Part shown: positions 53,609 to 62,740 of the stretch, one piece after another
How the letters are laid out: each line of letters begins with the position of its first letter
How positions within the stretch are numbered: the stretch's first letter is position 1
Source of the DNA: Flavobacteria bacterium BAL38
Lineage (GTDB): Bacteria > Bacteroidota > Bacteroidia > Flavobacteriales > Flavobacteriaceae
Assembly (NCBI GenBank): GCA_000169355.1
Contig: AAXX01000002.1
Coordinates: 310,001-374,000, forward strand
DNA: 64,000 nt
Direction: 5' to 3'
Position numbers and translations under genes: made by a program
Notes under the pieces: model-generated
The model's input: only the letters and a program-made list of their open reading frames with translations
The model's database searches: none
What the model was told of the DNA's origin: nothing

Positions 53609-54157
53609 TTGAAAAATATTTTTTCTCAATACAAACCTTTCTTTGTTTTTTTATCAAAGTTCCTGCTTTTCTATGTGGTTTTTACCTTTATATATAAAGT
53701 GTATTTAAATCATTATGATGTTGCTAAGAATGAAGTGGATTTTTTTACTGAAGTTGTGGCAAAACAAACGGTATATCTATTGAATCTATTTGCAGATACT
53801 TCTCATACATTTCCGCATGAATTTGAATCTTCTATTAAGCTTTTTTACAACCATAAATATGTAGCACGAGTTGTTGAAGGATGCAATGCTATTAGCGTAA
53901 TGATATTATTTGCTGCCTTTGTTTTTTCGTTTTCAACTCAATGGAAGAAAACAAGTTTATATATTGGACTAGGAATACTATTAATTCATATTTTAAATGT
54001 AGTTAGAATTGCATTATTATGCTATGCTCTATATTATTATCCAGATTATGAAAAAATATTGCACGGTAGTATTTTTCCTTTATTTATTTATGGTGTGGTA
54101 TTTTTGTTGTGGATTTTATGGATAACTAAATTTTCTGGCTATGTTAAAAAAAATTAG
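53609..54157 (+). CDS. xrtF: Exosortase XrtF
   Basis: A polytopic membrane cysteine protease/transpeptidase of the exosortase family, about 182 residues from TTG 53609 (a TTG at 53591 is within the promoter). The catalytic Cys lies in RVVEGCNAISVM (about 92), the Arg in LNVVRIALL and the His in EKILHGSIFP, with several membrane helices around them. It would process and sort proteins with a C-terminal signal. The next gene overlaps by 17 bp and is the known flavobacterial partner. Confidence 0.9.
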   Translation: MKNIFSQYKPFFVFLSKFLLFYVVFTFIYKVYLNHYDVAKNEVDFFTEVVAKQTVYLLNLFADTSHTFPHEFESSIKLFYNHKYVARVVEGCNAISVMILFAAFVFSFSTQWKKTSLYIGLGILLIHILNVVRIALLCYALYYYPDYEKILHGSIFPLFIYGVVFLLWILWITKFSGYVKKN

Positions 54158-54584
54158 TAATCATAAAATGCGTGTTTTATTTCTTTTTTTGTTTTTAGTA
54201 GGATTAGTTATGGTACGTGTATTTGAAGATGATCTTTTTTATGATCCATTTTTATCTTTTTTTATGAATAACACTAAAACTCAATCCTTACCTGATTTTG
54301 ATGGTTTAAAATTGTTTTTTGGATTATTCTCAAGGTATTTATTAAACACATTACTTTCATTATGTATTATTTATTTACTCTTTAAACAAATACAACTAGT
54401 TCAGTTTTCTGCTATATTGTTTTTGGTTTTATTTGCGATTTTGATACTATTATTTTACGCTGTTTTGTTTCTTTCAAGTCAGCCAGACTATCTTATTTTA
54501 TTTTATTTAAGACGCTTTTTAATTCAACCGATTTTTTTAGTTCTTTTTATTCCAGCATTTTATTATCAGCAAATTGCAAAATAA
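54141..54584 (+). CDS. Exosortase F-associated membrane protein
   Basis: A 147-residue protein with four or five membrane helices. The segments FEDDLFYDPFLSFF, FSRYLLNTLLSLCIIYLLF and FYLRRFLIQPIFLVLFIP are typical of the small protein always next to xrtF in flavobacteria. The 17-bp overlap with xrtF indicates coupling. Its role is not known; probably a subunit or partner of the exosortase. Confidence 0.88.
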   Translation: MLKKISNHKMRVLFLFLFLVGLVMVRVFEDDLFYDPFLSFFMNNTKTQSLPDFDGLKLFFGLFSRYLLNTLLSLCIIYLLFKQIQLVQFSAILFLVLFAILILLFYAVLFLSSQPDYLILFYLRRFLIQPIFLVLFIPAFYYQQIAK

Positions 54585-54601
54585 ATAGTACTTTTGCAGT
54601 A

Positions 54602-55009
54602 ATGAATTTCAGAAAACACATAAGTATACTTCTTGCTTCTCTAGTATTGCTAGCCAATCTAGGGTTAAGTTTCGCTGTGCATTATTGTAAGGATGAAATT
54701 GCATCGGTTTCTTTTCAATATCAAGAAGACGAACCTTGTGTTGAAGATCTAAAATCTTGTTGTGCTAAAGAAGATTCTCACGACTCTTGTTGTTCAAATA
54801 AAGTAATAAAAGTTGAGAAAAAGACCGATGATATATTAGTAAATAACTTTCAATTAGATTTAGAACCAACTGTTTTTAATGCCGATTGGAAACCAAATTT
54901 AGTTGCATTTGAGACAGTTATTGCAACCTCTAATGAAGTTGCTTTTTATTGCGATTCTCACGCACCGCCTCTCTACAAACTTTACTGTCAATTGGTTTTT
55001 TACGCATAA
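54602..55009 (+). CDS. HYC_CC_PP family protein, secreted
   Basis: A 135-residue protein with signal peptide (ISILLASLVLLANLGLSF). The name-giving motifs are present: HYC (AVHYCKDE), CC pairs (SCCAKEDSHDSCCSN) and PP (HAPPLYKLYC). The Cys/His content suggests metal binding. It precedes a TonB receptor and an HMA protein gene on the same strand. The C-terminus PPLYKLYCQLVFYA resembles that of the unrelated-looking protein at 57905-58285. Confidence 0.88.
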   Translation: MNFRKHISILLASLVLLANLGLSFAVHYCKDEIASVSFQYQEDEPCVEDLKSCCAKEDSHDSCCSNKVIKVEKKTDDILVNNFQLDLEPTVFNADWKPNLVAFETVIATSNEVAFYCDSHAPPLYKLYCQLVFYA

Positions 55010-55064
55010 GTTTATTGTTTTTTATTCTGTAAATCAAAGAATTAATAACAATAAATAAATTATT

Positions 55065-57302
55065 ATGTTTAAAAAAATAGCGTTTTTGCTATTCTTTGTT
55101 TCAAGTTTTGTTTATTCTCAAGAAACCATAAAAGGAATAGTTACAGACGAAAACAATCAACCTTTATTAGGGGCTAATGTGTTTTGGTTCAATACATCAA
55201 TAGGAACCACAACAGACGAAAATGGAAATTTTTCCATCAAAAAACCTCTAGAGACTTCCTCTTTAGTGATAAGTTACATTGGTTTTGAAACTAAGAAAAT
55301 TGAAATTACTTCAAATACTATTTCTGTAGTTTTAAAAGAAGTGAAAACTTTAAAAGAAGTAACAATTACCAAAACCAAAAAAGGAACCGAACATTCTTTA
55401 TACAAAGTTCAAAATGTTCAAGTAATGGGGCAAAAAGAGTTGCTAAAAGCAGCTTGTTGTAATTTGTCTGAAAGCTTTAGTACCAATCCATCTATCGATG
55501 TTAATTTTTCAGATGCCGTAACAGGAAATCGTCAAATAAAAATGTTAGGATTAACAAGTCCCTATATTTTAATTACGGAAGAAAACATTCCTTCGGTTCG
55601 TGGCGCTTCGCAAGCTTACGGATTGTCTTTTGTACCAGGAACTTGGGTAGAAAGTATTCAGATTACTAAAGGCGCTGGAAGTGTAATTAATGGTTATGAA
55701 AGTATTTCAGGACAAATCAATTATGAAGTTCTTAAGCCTATAAACGATATTCCATTTTTCTTAAATGCCTATGGTTCTCAAGACGGACGTTATGAAATCA
55801 ACACCCATTTTAACAACAAATTTTCAGATAAATTAAGTTCTACATTGTTTTTGCATGGTAATACCAGACAAAATAAAAACGATATGAATGATGATGGATT
55901 TTTAGATGGTCCAGTCGGAAAACAAGTTAATGTTTTAAATCGTTGGCAATATAATGATGCTGAAAATGGCATTGTCAGTTTTTTAAACGTTCGTTATATG
56001 AACGATGAAAAGCAAGCAGGGGAAATGGATTTCAATCCTGATACGGATAGATTAACCACAAACGCTTGGGGAAGTGAAATCAATACTGAAAAAATAGAAA
56101 TCTCAAACAAAACAGGTTACGTTTTTCCAGATATGCCGTATCAAAGTTTTGGTTTTCAAAATTCATTTCAATCACATAAGCAAGAATCGTATTTTGGTTT
56201 AAGTCAGTATGATATTCAACAAAAAAGTTTTTATTCTAACTTGTTGTTCAATTCGATTATCAACAACACCAAGAATAAATTCACAACCGGTTTAAATTTT
56301 ACTTATGATGATTATAACGAGTTTGTAAATGTGAATTTCAGTCGCGATTTTTCAAGAATTGATAATTCGGTTGGTGCTTTTTTTGAGTACACGTTTGATA
56401 ATACTGATAATTTTAGTTTAGTAGCCGGAGCAAGAGTTGATAATCACAATCGTTTAGGAACTTTTATCACGCCAAGATTACACATTCGTTACAATCCATG
56501 GAAAGAAGCTGTAATTAGAGCTTCAGCCGGAAGAGGAAAACGAGCTGCTAATATTTTTGCTGAAAACCAACAATTATTTGCTTCCAATAGAAATTTCTCA
56601 ATCTTAAATACAGACGGAAAATTGTATGGGTTAAATCCGGAGATTGCATGGAATTATGGATTGAGTTTTATTCAAAAATTCAAATTAGCAGGAAAAGATG
56701 CTGAGGTGATTTTAGATTACTACAGAACAGATTTTCAAAACCAAGCAGTTGTAGATGTCGATAATTCTCCTCAAGACGTTTTGTTTTATAATTTAAAAGG
56801 GAAAAGTTTTGCGAATTCATTTCAAGCCGAATTTTCAATTGATTTGATGACGCATTTAACCTTTAAAACGGCTTATAAATATTACGATGTACAAACGCAA
56901 TTTACAACAGGTCAATTGCAAAGAGCTTTACAAGCAAAACATAGAGTTTTTGGGAATTTAGCCTATGAAACGCATATCAAAGATAAAGGACAACAATGGA
57001 AATTTGATGTAACATACAATTGGTTAGGCGAACAACGTTTGCCATTTACACAATCTAATCCGGTGCAATATCGTTTAGATGAGTATGCACCTGCGTTTGG
57101 TGTTTTAAATGCCCAAATTACCAGAACATTTTCAAGTGTTTTTGAAGTGTATATTGGAGGTGAAAACATGAGGAATTACAAACAAAAGAATGGAATTGTT
57201 CAAAATGAAAACCCTTTTGGTACTTATTTTGATAGTAGTATGATATACGGACCAACTTTTGGAGCCATGTATTACGCTGGATTGCGATTTAAAATTAAAT
57301 AG
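55065..57302 (+). CDS. TonB-dependent receptor, probable metal uptake
   Basis: A 745-residue receptor: signal peptide (AFLLFFVSSFVYSQ), carboxypeptidase-regulatory-like domain (about 22-95), plug (about 115-225) with an unusual AACCNLSESF segment, and a barrel ending in GAMYYAGLRFKIK. Flanking HYC_CC_PP and HMA genes point to copper or another heavy metal as the substrate, possibly as a complex. The paired Cys of the plug could take part in metal binding; that is inference. Confidence 0.9.
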   Translation: MFKKIAFLLFFVSSFVYSQETIKGIVTDENNQPLLGANVFWFNTSIGTTTDENGNFSIKKPLETSSLVISYIGFETKKIEITSNTISVVLKEVKTLKEVTITKTKKGTEHSLYKVQNVQVMGQKELLKAACCNLSESFSTNPSIDVNFSDAVTGNRQIKMLGLTSPYILITEENIPSVRGASQAYGLSFVPGTWVESIQITKGAGSVINGYESISGQINYEVLKPINDIPFFLNAYGSQDGRYEINTHFNNKFSDKLSSTLFLHGNTRQNKNDMNDDGFLDGPVGKQVNVLNRWQYNDAENGIVSFLNVRYMNDEKQAGEMDFNPDTDRLTTNAWGSEINTEKIEISNKTGYVFPDMPYQSFGFQNSFQSHKQESYFGLSQYDIQQKSFYSNLLFNSIINNTKNKFTTGLNFTYDDYNEFVNVNFSRDFSRIDNSVGAFFEYTFDNTDNFSLVAGARVDNHNRLGTFITPRLHIRYNPWKEAVIRASAGRGKRAANIFAENQQLFASNRNFSILNTDGKLYGLNPEIAWNYGLSFIQKFKLAGKDAEVILDYYRTDFQNQAVVDVDNSPQDVLFYNLKGKSFANSFQAEFSIDLMTHLTFKTAYKYYDVQTQFTTGQLQRALQAKHRVFGNLAYETHIKDKGQQWKFDVTYNWLGEQRLPFTQSNPVQYRLDEYAPAFGVLNAQITRTFSSVFEVYIGGENMRNYKQKNGIVQNENPFGTYFDSSMIYGPTFGAMYYAGLRFKIK

Positions 57303-57346
57303 TATTAAGATTTGAGTATTAAGTATTAAGACAAAAAAATAATAAC

Positions 57347-57691
57347 ATGAAAAAATTCATTTTAATTGTGCTGGTTTCATTAATTGGAATATCAGTTCAA
57401 GCTCAGGAAAAGAAAAGTAAAAACAAAAAAGTAGAATTCAAAGTAGCTGGAAATTGTGAAATGTGCGAAAAGCGAATTGAAAAGGCTGCATTTTCAGTTA
57501 AAGGGGTTAAAAGTGCCGATTGGCATGCCGATCATGGAGATATTCATTTAATTATAGATGAAACAAAATGCTCTAAAGAAGATGTTGCAAAAGCTATAGC
57601 GGCAGCAGGTCATGATACTGAATTTGTAAAAGCTATTGATGCAGTATATGAAAAATTACATGGTTGTTGTTTATATGAAAGAATGGAATAG
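57347..57691 (+). CDS. Secreted heavy-metal-associated (HMA) domain protein
   Basis: A 114-residue protein with signal peptide (FILIVLVSLIGISVQAQ) and one HMA domain (about 30-95). The metal site is GNCEMCEKRIEKA (CxxC, about 37-40). A Cys/His tail (KLHGCCLYERME) may be a second site. It would carry Cu+ or a similar ion in the periplasm, next to the presumed metal receptor gene. A large hairpin follows. Confidence 0.92.
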   Translation: MKKFILIVLVSLIGISVQAQEKKSKNKKVEFKVAGNCEMCEKRIEKAAFSVKGVKSADWHADHGDIHLIIDETKCSKEDVAKAIAAAGHDTEFVKAIDAVYEKLHGCCLYERME

Positions 57692-57692
57692 T

Positions 57693-57832
57693 AAAAAGAG
57701 GCTGTCTGAAAAGTCTTGATTTTGTCATTCCGAATTTATTTCGGAATCTAAAAAATATTGAAAATCAATTATTTATAGAAGCTGAAACGAGTTCAGCTTG
57801 ACAATATTGGACTTTTAGGACAGCCTCTTTTT
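57693..57832 (+). repeat. Composite hairpin element after the HMA gene
   Basis: The outer arms AAAAAGAGGCTGTC (57693-57706) and GACAGCCTCTTTTT (57819-57832) pair fully; AAAAGTC (57709) pairs with GACTTTT (57810). Inside lies a GTCATTCCGAA/TTCGGAATC repeat (57724-57757) and an AGCTGAA/TTCAGCT hairpin (57780-57798). It can serve as a terminator (T-run at the end), but its 140 bp and nesting suggest an inserted repeat. Confidence 0.75.
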
Positions 57833-57876
57833 GTTAAAAATAATTATAAATTAATATTTCTATTAAAAATATACTA

Positions 57877-57884
57877 TACATTTG
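57877..57884 (+). promoter_or_regulatory. -7 promoter element of the DAB/SulP operon
   Basis: TACATTTG, a full TAnnTTTG match, 20 bp before the GTG start of the first gene. The -33 element is weak. Confidence 0.55.
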
Positions 57885-57904
57885 TACTTTCTTTTAGGTA
57901 AAAA

Positions 57905-58285
57905 GTGAAATCAAGTTTGAATAAATTTAAAAAATTGTTTCCGTTTTTCATACTCCCATTATTCATGTGGGCTATTGGTGTTGGATCTAATCCAAACACG
58001 AATACGGGAATTAAATCTCAAGTTGAATTTCATCAAAATAATAACACAGCTAATTTTTTCCATTATCACACTCTTGAGGTGGAAGAAAGTGAGTTTGTCT
58101 TTATAGAATCTGAACCTGAATTTGAAGTTGAGTTAGATTGGTTTTTAGTTAATTCCAAGGCTGTTAAATTTAAAAACACGGATTTAAAACAAAGCTCAAA
58201 TTCATACACTACATTACTATTAACTTCTAAAGAAACTATTCCATTTTACGATTTATATTGTAATTGGAAGTTTCATCTTTCTTAA
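57905..58285 (+). CDS. Small secreted protein heading the DAB operon
   Basis: A 126-residue protein from GTG with a signal peptide or anchor (FPFFILPLFMWAIGVGS). The middle is acidic (EVEESEFVFIESEPEFEVEL) and has an Asn/His-rich stretch before it (HQNNNTANFFHYH). It ends TIPFYDLYCNWKFHLS; the Y-x-L-Y-C...F pattern is shared with the HYC_CC_PP protein at 54602. It lies 74 bp before dabA. Function unknown; a periplasmic accessory of the transporter is possible. Confidence 0.6.
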   Translation: MKSSLNKFKKLFPFFILPLFMWAIGVGSNPNTNTGIKSQVEFHQNNNTANFFHYHTLEVEESEFVFIESEPEFEVELDWFLVNSKAVKFKNTDLKQSSNSYTTLLLTSKETIPFYDLYCNWKFHLS

Positions 58286-58359
58286 TACACCTTTAATTTT
58301 TATCACATCATTATTTTGATTGTGATTCTTCACTGTGTATTAATTTATTTCATTAATCA

Positions 58360-60855
58360 ATGAAAACACATAACGTTGGTTTTGACGAACATGAAGTTCT
58401 TCATAACTTAAACCATTATTTACCAGCACAAAATCCATTAAAAGACTTTGTGCATCACAATACGTTACACGCTTTTCAAAACAAAAAATTTCATGAAGCT
58501 TTACTAGAAGCATCAGCAATTTTTGGTTATAAAACGTATTTGTCTATTGCCGATTTTAGACAGCGATTTGCTAATAAAGAAATCAATGAAGCGGTTTTAG
58601 ATAGCGTTGTTGTAAAAGCAAAAGGAGCTTCTAATCTTTCAGTTTGGAAAGATAAATTATTGAAAACAAATTATGATGAATCTGTTTCTCCAAGAATAGG
58701 AAGCTTACGTTCTAATTGGAAAAAATATTATGCTATAAATCTTGAAAAATCTACGCATAGTTTATTGTTTAGAGTGTTGTGTAGTTATTTAGATCAAGGT
58801 ATTGCCATTTGGAATTTTCCAATTCACGATAAAGGTTTTTTAGCTTCAATAAAAGAATTAGAGAAAAATACTTTTAAAGGAATTTTCAACTCAAATAGAG
58901 CTAAAAAATTACTACAAGATGACGCTTCCATTACACAATTACTAGAGTTAATTGTGGGAAAAGAAGAGTTGTTTGAACAGTATTTGTTCGATCAGCAATT
59001 TGGTCATCCTGGTTGGAGCGGAATGGTAGCTACTATCGAAAATAATCCGAGTTCTTTATTAGATACAAAGCAAATTACGTTAGAAGAATTAATAAAATTT
59101 GAATTGCTTTTAGAGATTGATACTTTAGATACAAAGTTCAATGATATTTGGGCGCCTCTAGGATTTAAAATAGAAAATCAAGAATTTTTATTGTTTGAAA
59201 AAGTTGAGTATAATGAACTTTTTGATGTATTATCTATTTGGCAACAAGCATTTGAATGGAATTTATATGACGCAGTTTTATCAAACGTTCAAAATGTAAA
59301 AGAAGTTAAACTAGAAAATACGCCTAGCTTTCAAGGAATGTTTTGTATGGACGACAGAGAATGTTCGTTTAGAAGACATATAGAACATATTGATGCAGCA
59401 GCTTCTACTTATGGAACAGCCGCTTTCTTTAATTTCGAATTCTTTTATCAGCCTGTAAACGGAAAATTTTACACTAAATTATGTCCGGCACCAGTAACGC
59501 CAAAATACTTAATTAAAGAAGAACATAGAAAGAAAAAACATGCAAAAGATTTTCATTATCACAAACAAACGCACTCGTTGTTTTTTGGTTGGATAATTAG
59601 TCAAACCTTAGGTTTTTCATCGGCTTTAAAATTATTCTTAAATATTTTTAAACCTTCTATGTCGCCAGCTACAACAGCTTCGTTTAAACATTTACATAAA
59701 AAATCGAAATTGGTCATCGAAAACAAAGATGCCAATCAGAGAGAATCTGATTTACAAATTGGGTTTTCTGTAGAAGAAATGGCTGATAGAGTAGAAGGTT
59801 TGTTAAAAAGTATTGGACTTGTAGCTGATTTTTCACCTATTGTTTATGTAGTAGGTCACGGAGCAACTAGTATCAATAATACGCATTACGCAGGTTATGA
59901 TTGTGGTGCTTGTTGTGGAAGACCAAGTTCTGTAAATGCTAAAGTAGCATCATTTGCAGCAAATCATCCTAGTGTAAGAGCAATTTTAAAAGAGCGTGGC
60001 ATCGATATTCCTGTTGCTACTCAGTTTTTACCCGCTTTACATGATACTACACGAGATGAGATTGCTTTTTATGATGAAGATACCTTGTCTGATGAAAATA
60101 GAATTTTACATCAACAAAACGTTATCACCTTTACAAAAGCACTAGATAATAATGCTAAAGAACGTTCAAGACGTTTTGATACTATTGACTCTACAGATAC
60201 TTTAGAAAAAGTACATGAAAAAGTAAAACGTCGTTCACTTTCATTATTTGAACCACGTCCAGAGTTAAATCATGCTACAAATGCAATGTGTATCGTGGGA
60301 AGAAGAAGTTTGTCAAAACATTTGTTTTTAGACAGACGTTCTTTTTTAAATTCCTATGATTACGAAGTAGATCCATCTGGAGATTATTTGTCTATTATTT
60401 TAGGTGCAGTTGCGCCAGTAGGCGGAGGAATTAATTTAGAATATTATTTCTCAAGAGTAGACAATCAAAAACTAGGAGCTGGCTCTAAATTACCTCACAA
60501 TGTTATGGGATTAATTGGAGTTGCTAATGGAATTGATGGCGATTTACGACCAGGTTTACCAAGTCAAATGATTGAAGTTCACGATCCAGTTAGATTATTA
60601 GTTATCGCAGAACATTTTCCAGAAAAGGTATTGTATGCGATTTCAAAAAATCCGGCAACTTATGAATGGTTCAAGAACGATTGGGTAAAATTAGTAGCGG
60701 TTCATCCGGAAACAAAAGAACTTTTTGTGTTTGAAGATGAGAAATTCATTTCATACGAGCCGTTGCAAGCAGTTAATTTTATTGCCGATAAATTACAGTT
60801 AGCTGAAACTACAAAAGAGAATCTACCAACAGGAATATTTACAAATACATTTTAA
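58360..60855 (+). CDS. dabA: DabA, inorganic carbon transport subunit (DUF2309)
   Basis: An 831-residue cytoplasmic protein that, in the characterised DAB system, is a beta-carbonic-anhydrase-like subunit driven by DabB. The presumed zinc site is complete: Cys329-x-Asp331 (FCMDDRECS), His500 (VVGHG) and Cys515 (DCGACCG), with the same 15-residue His-Cys spacing as in the Halothiobacillus protein as I recall. An N-terminal NPLKDFVHHNTLHAFQ is a family signature. dabB starts 3 bp later. Confidence 0.93.
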   Translation: MKTHNVGFDEHEVLHNLNHYLPAQNPLKDFVHHNTLHAFQNKKFHEALLEASAIFGYKTYLSIADFRQRFANKEINEAVLDSVVVKAKGASNLSVWKDKLLKTNYDESVSPRIGSLRSNWKKYYAINLEKSTHSLLFRVLCSYLDQGIAIWNFPIHDKGFLASIKELEKNTFKGIFNSNRAKKLLQDDASITQLLELIVGKEELFEQYLFDQQFGHPGWSGMVATIENNPSSLLDTKQITLEELIKFELLLEIDTLDTKFNDIWAPLGFKIENQEFLLFEKVEYNELFDVLSIWQQAFEWNLYDAVLSNVQNVKEVKLENTPSFQGMFCMDDRECSFRRHIEHIDAAASTYGTAAFFNFEFFYQPVNGKFYTKLCPAPVTPKYLIKEEHRKKKHAKDFHYHKQTHSLFFGWIISQTLGFSSALKLFLNIFKPSMSPATTASFKHLHKKSKLVIENKDANQRESDLQIGFSVEEMADRVEGLLKSIGLVADFSPIVYVVGHGATSINNTHYAGYDCGACCGRPSSVNAKVASFAANHPSVRAILKERGIDIPVATQFLPALHDTTRDEIAFYDEDTLSDENRILHQQNVITFTKALDNNAKERSRRFDTIDSTDTLEKVHEKVKRRSLSLFEPRPELNHATNAMCIVGRRSLSKHLFLDRRSFLNSYDYEVDPSGDYLSIILGAVAPVGGGINLEYYFSRVDNQKLGAGSKLPHNVMGLIGVANGIDGDLRPGLPSQMIEVHDPVRLLVIAEHFPEKVLYAISKNPATYEWFKNDWVKLVAVHPETKELFVFEDEKFISYEPLQAVNFIADKLQLAETTKENLPTGIFTNTF

Positions 60856-60858
60856 GTC

Positions 60859-62727
60859 ATGAACGAGATATTACAATATTTTATACTGTTACCGTTTTTA
60901 GGCTTTATCATTAGTTTGTTTTTGCCTGAATCGAAAGAGAAAGCTATCTCATGGACGGCTTTTGGAACGGTTTTTTTACAACTTATAGGGCTAGTTGGTT
61001 TTATTATTTTTTGGATAATAGACGGAGCGCAAGATTTAAACTTAGTAGAATTATCAGTTTTAAAAACAGCTCATTATGAGTTTTTTATTGATTTCTATTT
61101 TGATCAAATTTCTGCCGTTTATTTATTCATTGGTGCTTTATTAACTTCAATGATTACTACTTATAGTCGCTATTATTTACATAGAGAAAAAGGATACAAA
61201 CGTTTTTTTAATACGGTTTTGTTTTTCTTTTTCGGATACAACTTAGCTATTTTATCAGGAAATTTTGAAACGTTATTTATTGGTTGGGAAATCATTGGAA
61301 TTTCGTCTTTCCTTTTAATTGCTTTTTATAGAGAACGTTATTTGCCAGTTAAAAATGCATTTAAAGTATTTTCAATTTATCGAATAGGTGATGTGGGATT
61401 ACTATTAGCTATGTGGGCAAGTCATCATTTATTTCATGAAAATATTACCTTCATGAAGTTGAATAACTACGAATTGGTTAATGAACACTTGCAAAGTCAT
61501 TCAATGATAGGTATTTTTATTGCGCTTTGTTTGGCTTGTGCTGCGGCTGCAAAATCAGCTCAAATTCCATTTTCATCTTGGTTACCAAGAGCAATGGAAG
61601 GGCCAACGCCTTCGAGTGCTATTTTTTACGGATCGCTGTCGGTGCATTTAGGAGTTTTCTTAATGTTGAGAACATATCCTTTTTGGGAGCACCAAACATC
61701 CATGCGAATTGCTATCGGATTAATGGGATTAACTACGAGTTTGGCAGCATCGGTTATGGCTAGAGTTCAGTCATCTGTAAAAAGTCAAGTAGCTTATAGT
61801 TCTATTTCTCAAATTGGAATTATTTTCATTGAAATTGCTTTAGGTTTCGAAACCTTAGCTTTAATTCACTTTGCTGGAAACGCCTTTTTAAGAACCTATC
61901 AATTATTAGTTTCTCCATCAGTGGTAAGTTACTTAATTCGTGATCAGTTTTATAATTTCAAACCAAGAGAAAAAGCAATCGAAGATTCGTATCCAAAGAA
62001 AATCGAATACACGCTTTATATTTTAGCTTTAAAAGAATTCAATTTAGAAGGGTTTTTAAATATGGTTTTATGGAAACCTTTGAAAATCATTGGAAAATCA
62101 TTGGATTTCTTAAACATAAAACGAATTTATTTCTTTTTCATTCCTATTTATGTAATGGGGTTAATCACATATAAATTCAAATTGCATTTGCCATATCAAA
62201 TGACAAATATACTTCCAGAATTGTTTGCTTTTATTGGATTAGTATTTGTTTTTAAATCCTTTTCGGAAAGAAAAAGTCCATTTTTAGCTTGGATTTTAAT
62301 TGTCTTAAACCATTTCTGGATAGCATTAGCAATAGTTTTTAATGATAAAGTAAGTATAAGTGAAATTGCTTATTATTTAGCCGGTATTATTGTTGCCGGA
62401 ACTGTGGGCTATTTAGCGTTGTTACAATTAAGAAAATTAGAAAACAAAATACTAATCAGTCAGTATTTAGGACATGTTTATGAACACCCTAAGTTTGCTT
62501 TCTTTTTCTTATTGGCTACTTTAGGTATTACTGGATTTCCTATTACAACTACATTTATTGGAGAAGATTTGATATTTAGTCACATTGAAAGTAATCAACT
62601 TTTCTTAGCCTTTTTTATTGCATCGAGCTTTGTAGTTTCGGGTATTGCCGGAATTCGTATTTATGCTCGTTTATTTCTTGGTCCTCATGTAAAAACATAT
62701 CATGAGTTACCGTATAAATCATCTTAA
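60859..62727 (+). CDS. dabB: DabB, NuoL-like cation-coupled membrane subunit
   Basis: A 622-residue polytopic protein of the NADH-quinone oxidoreductase chain 5 / Mrp antiporter family. Antiporter core motifs: GWEIIGISSFLLIAFYRERY (about 144), the channel AAAKSAQIPFSSWLPRAMEG (about 226), and GPTPSSAIFYGSLSVHLG. It would move protons or sodium and energise the DabA reaction. No other Nuo or Mrp subunit is next to it, which supports DabB over a complex I subunit. Confidence 0.92.
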   Translation: MNEILQYFILLPFLGFIISLFLPESKEKAISWTAFGTVFLQLIGLVGFIIFWIIDGAQDLNLVELSVLKTAHYEFFIDFYFDQISAVYLFIGALLTSMITTYSRYYLHREKGYKRFFNTVLFFFFGYNLAILSGNFETLFIGWEIIGISSFLLIAFYRERYLPVKNAFKVFSIYRIGDVGLLLAMWASHHLFHENITFMKLNNYELVNEHLQSHSMIGIFIALCLACAAAAKSAQIPFSSWLPRAMEGPTPSSAIFYGSLSVHLGVFLMLRTYPFWEHQTSMRIAIGLMGLTTSLAASVMARVQSSVKSQVAYSSISQIGIIFIEIALGFETLALIHFAGNAFLRTYQLLVSPSVVSYLIRDQFYNFKPREKAIEDSYPKKIEYTLYILALKEFNLEGFLNMVLWKPLKIIGKSLDFLNIKRIYFFFIPIYVMGLITYKFKLHLPYQMTNILPELFAFIGLVFVFKSFSERKSPFLAWILIVLNHFWIALAIVFNDKVSISEIAYYLAGIIVAGTVGYLALLQLRKLENKILISQYLGHVYEHPKFAFFFLLATLGITGFPITTTFIGEDLIFSHIESNQLFLAFFIASSFVVSGIAGIRIYARLFLGPHVKTYHELPYKSS

Positions 62728-62740
62728 TACATTATTCAAA

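Noticed and set aside
60859..62727. Respiratory complex I subunit NuoL
   Set aside because: No other Nuo genes nearby, and dabA is only 3 bp upstream; DabB fits better.
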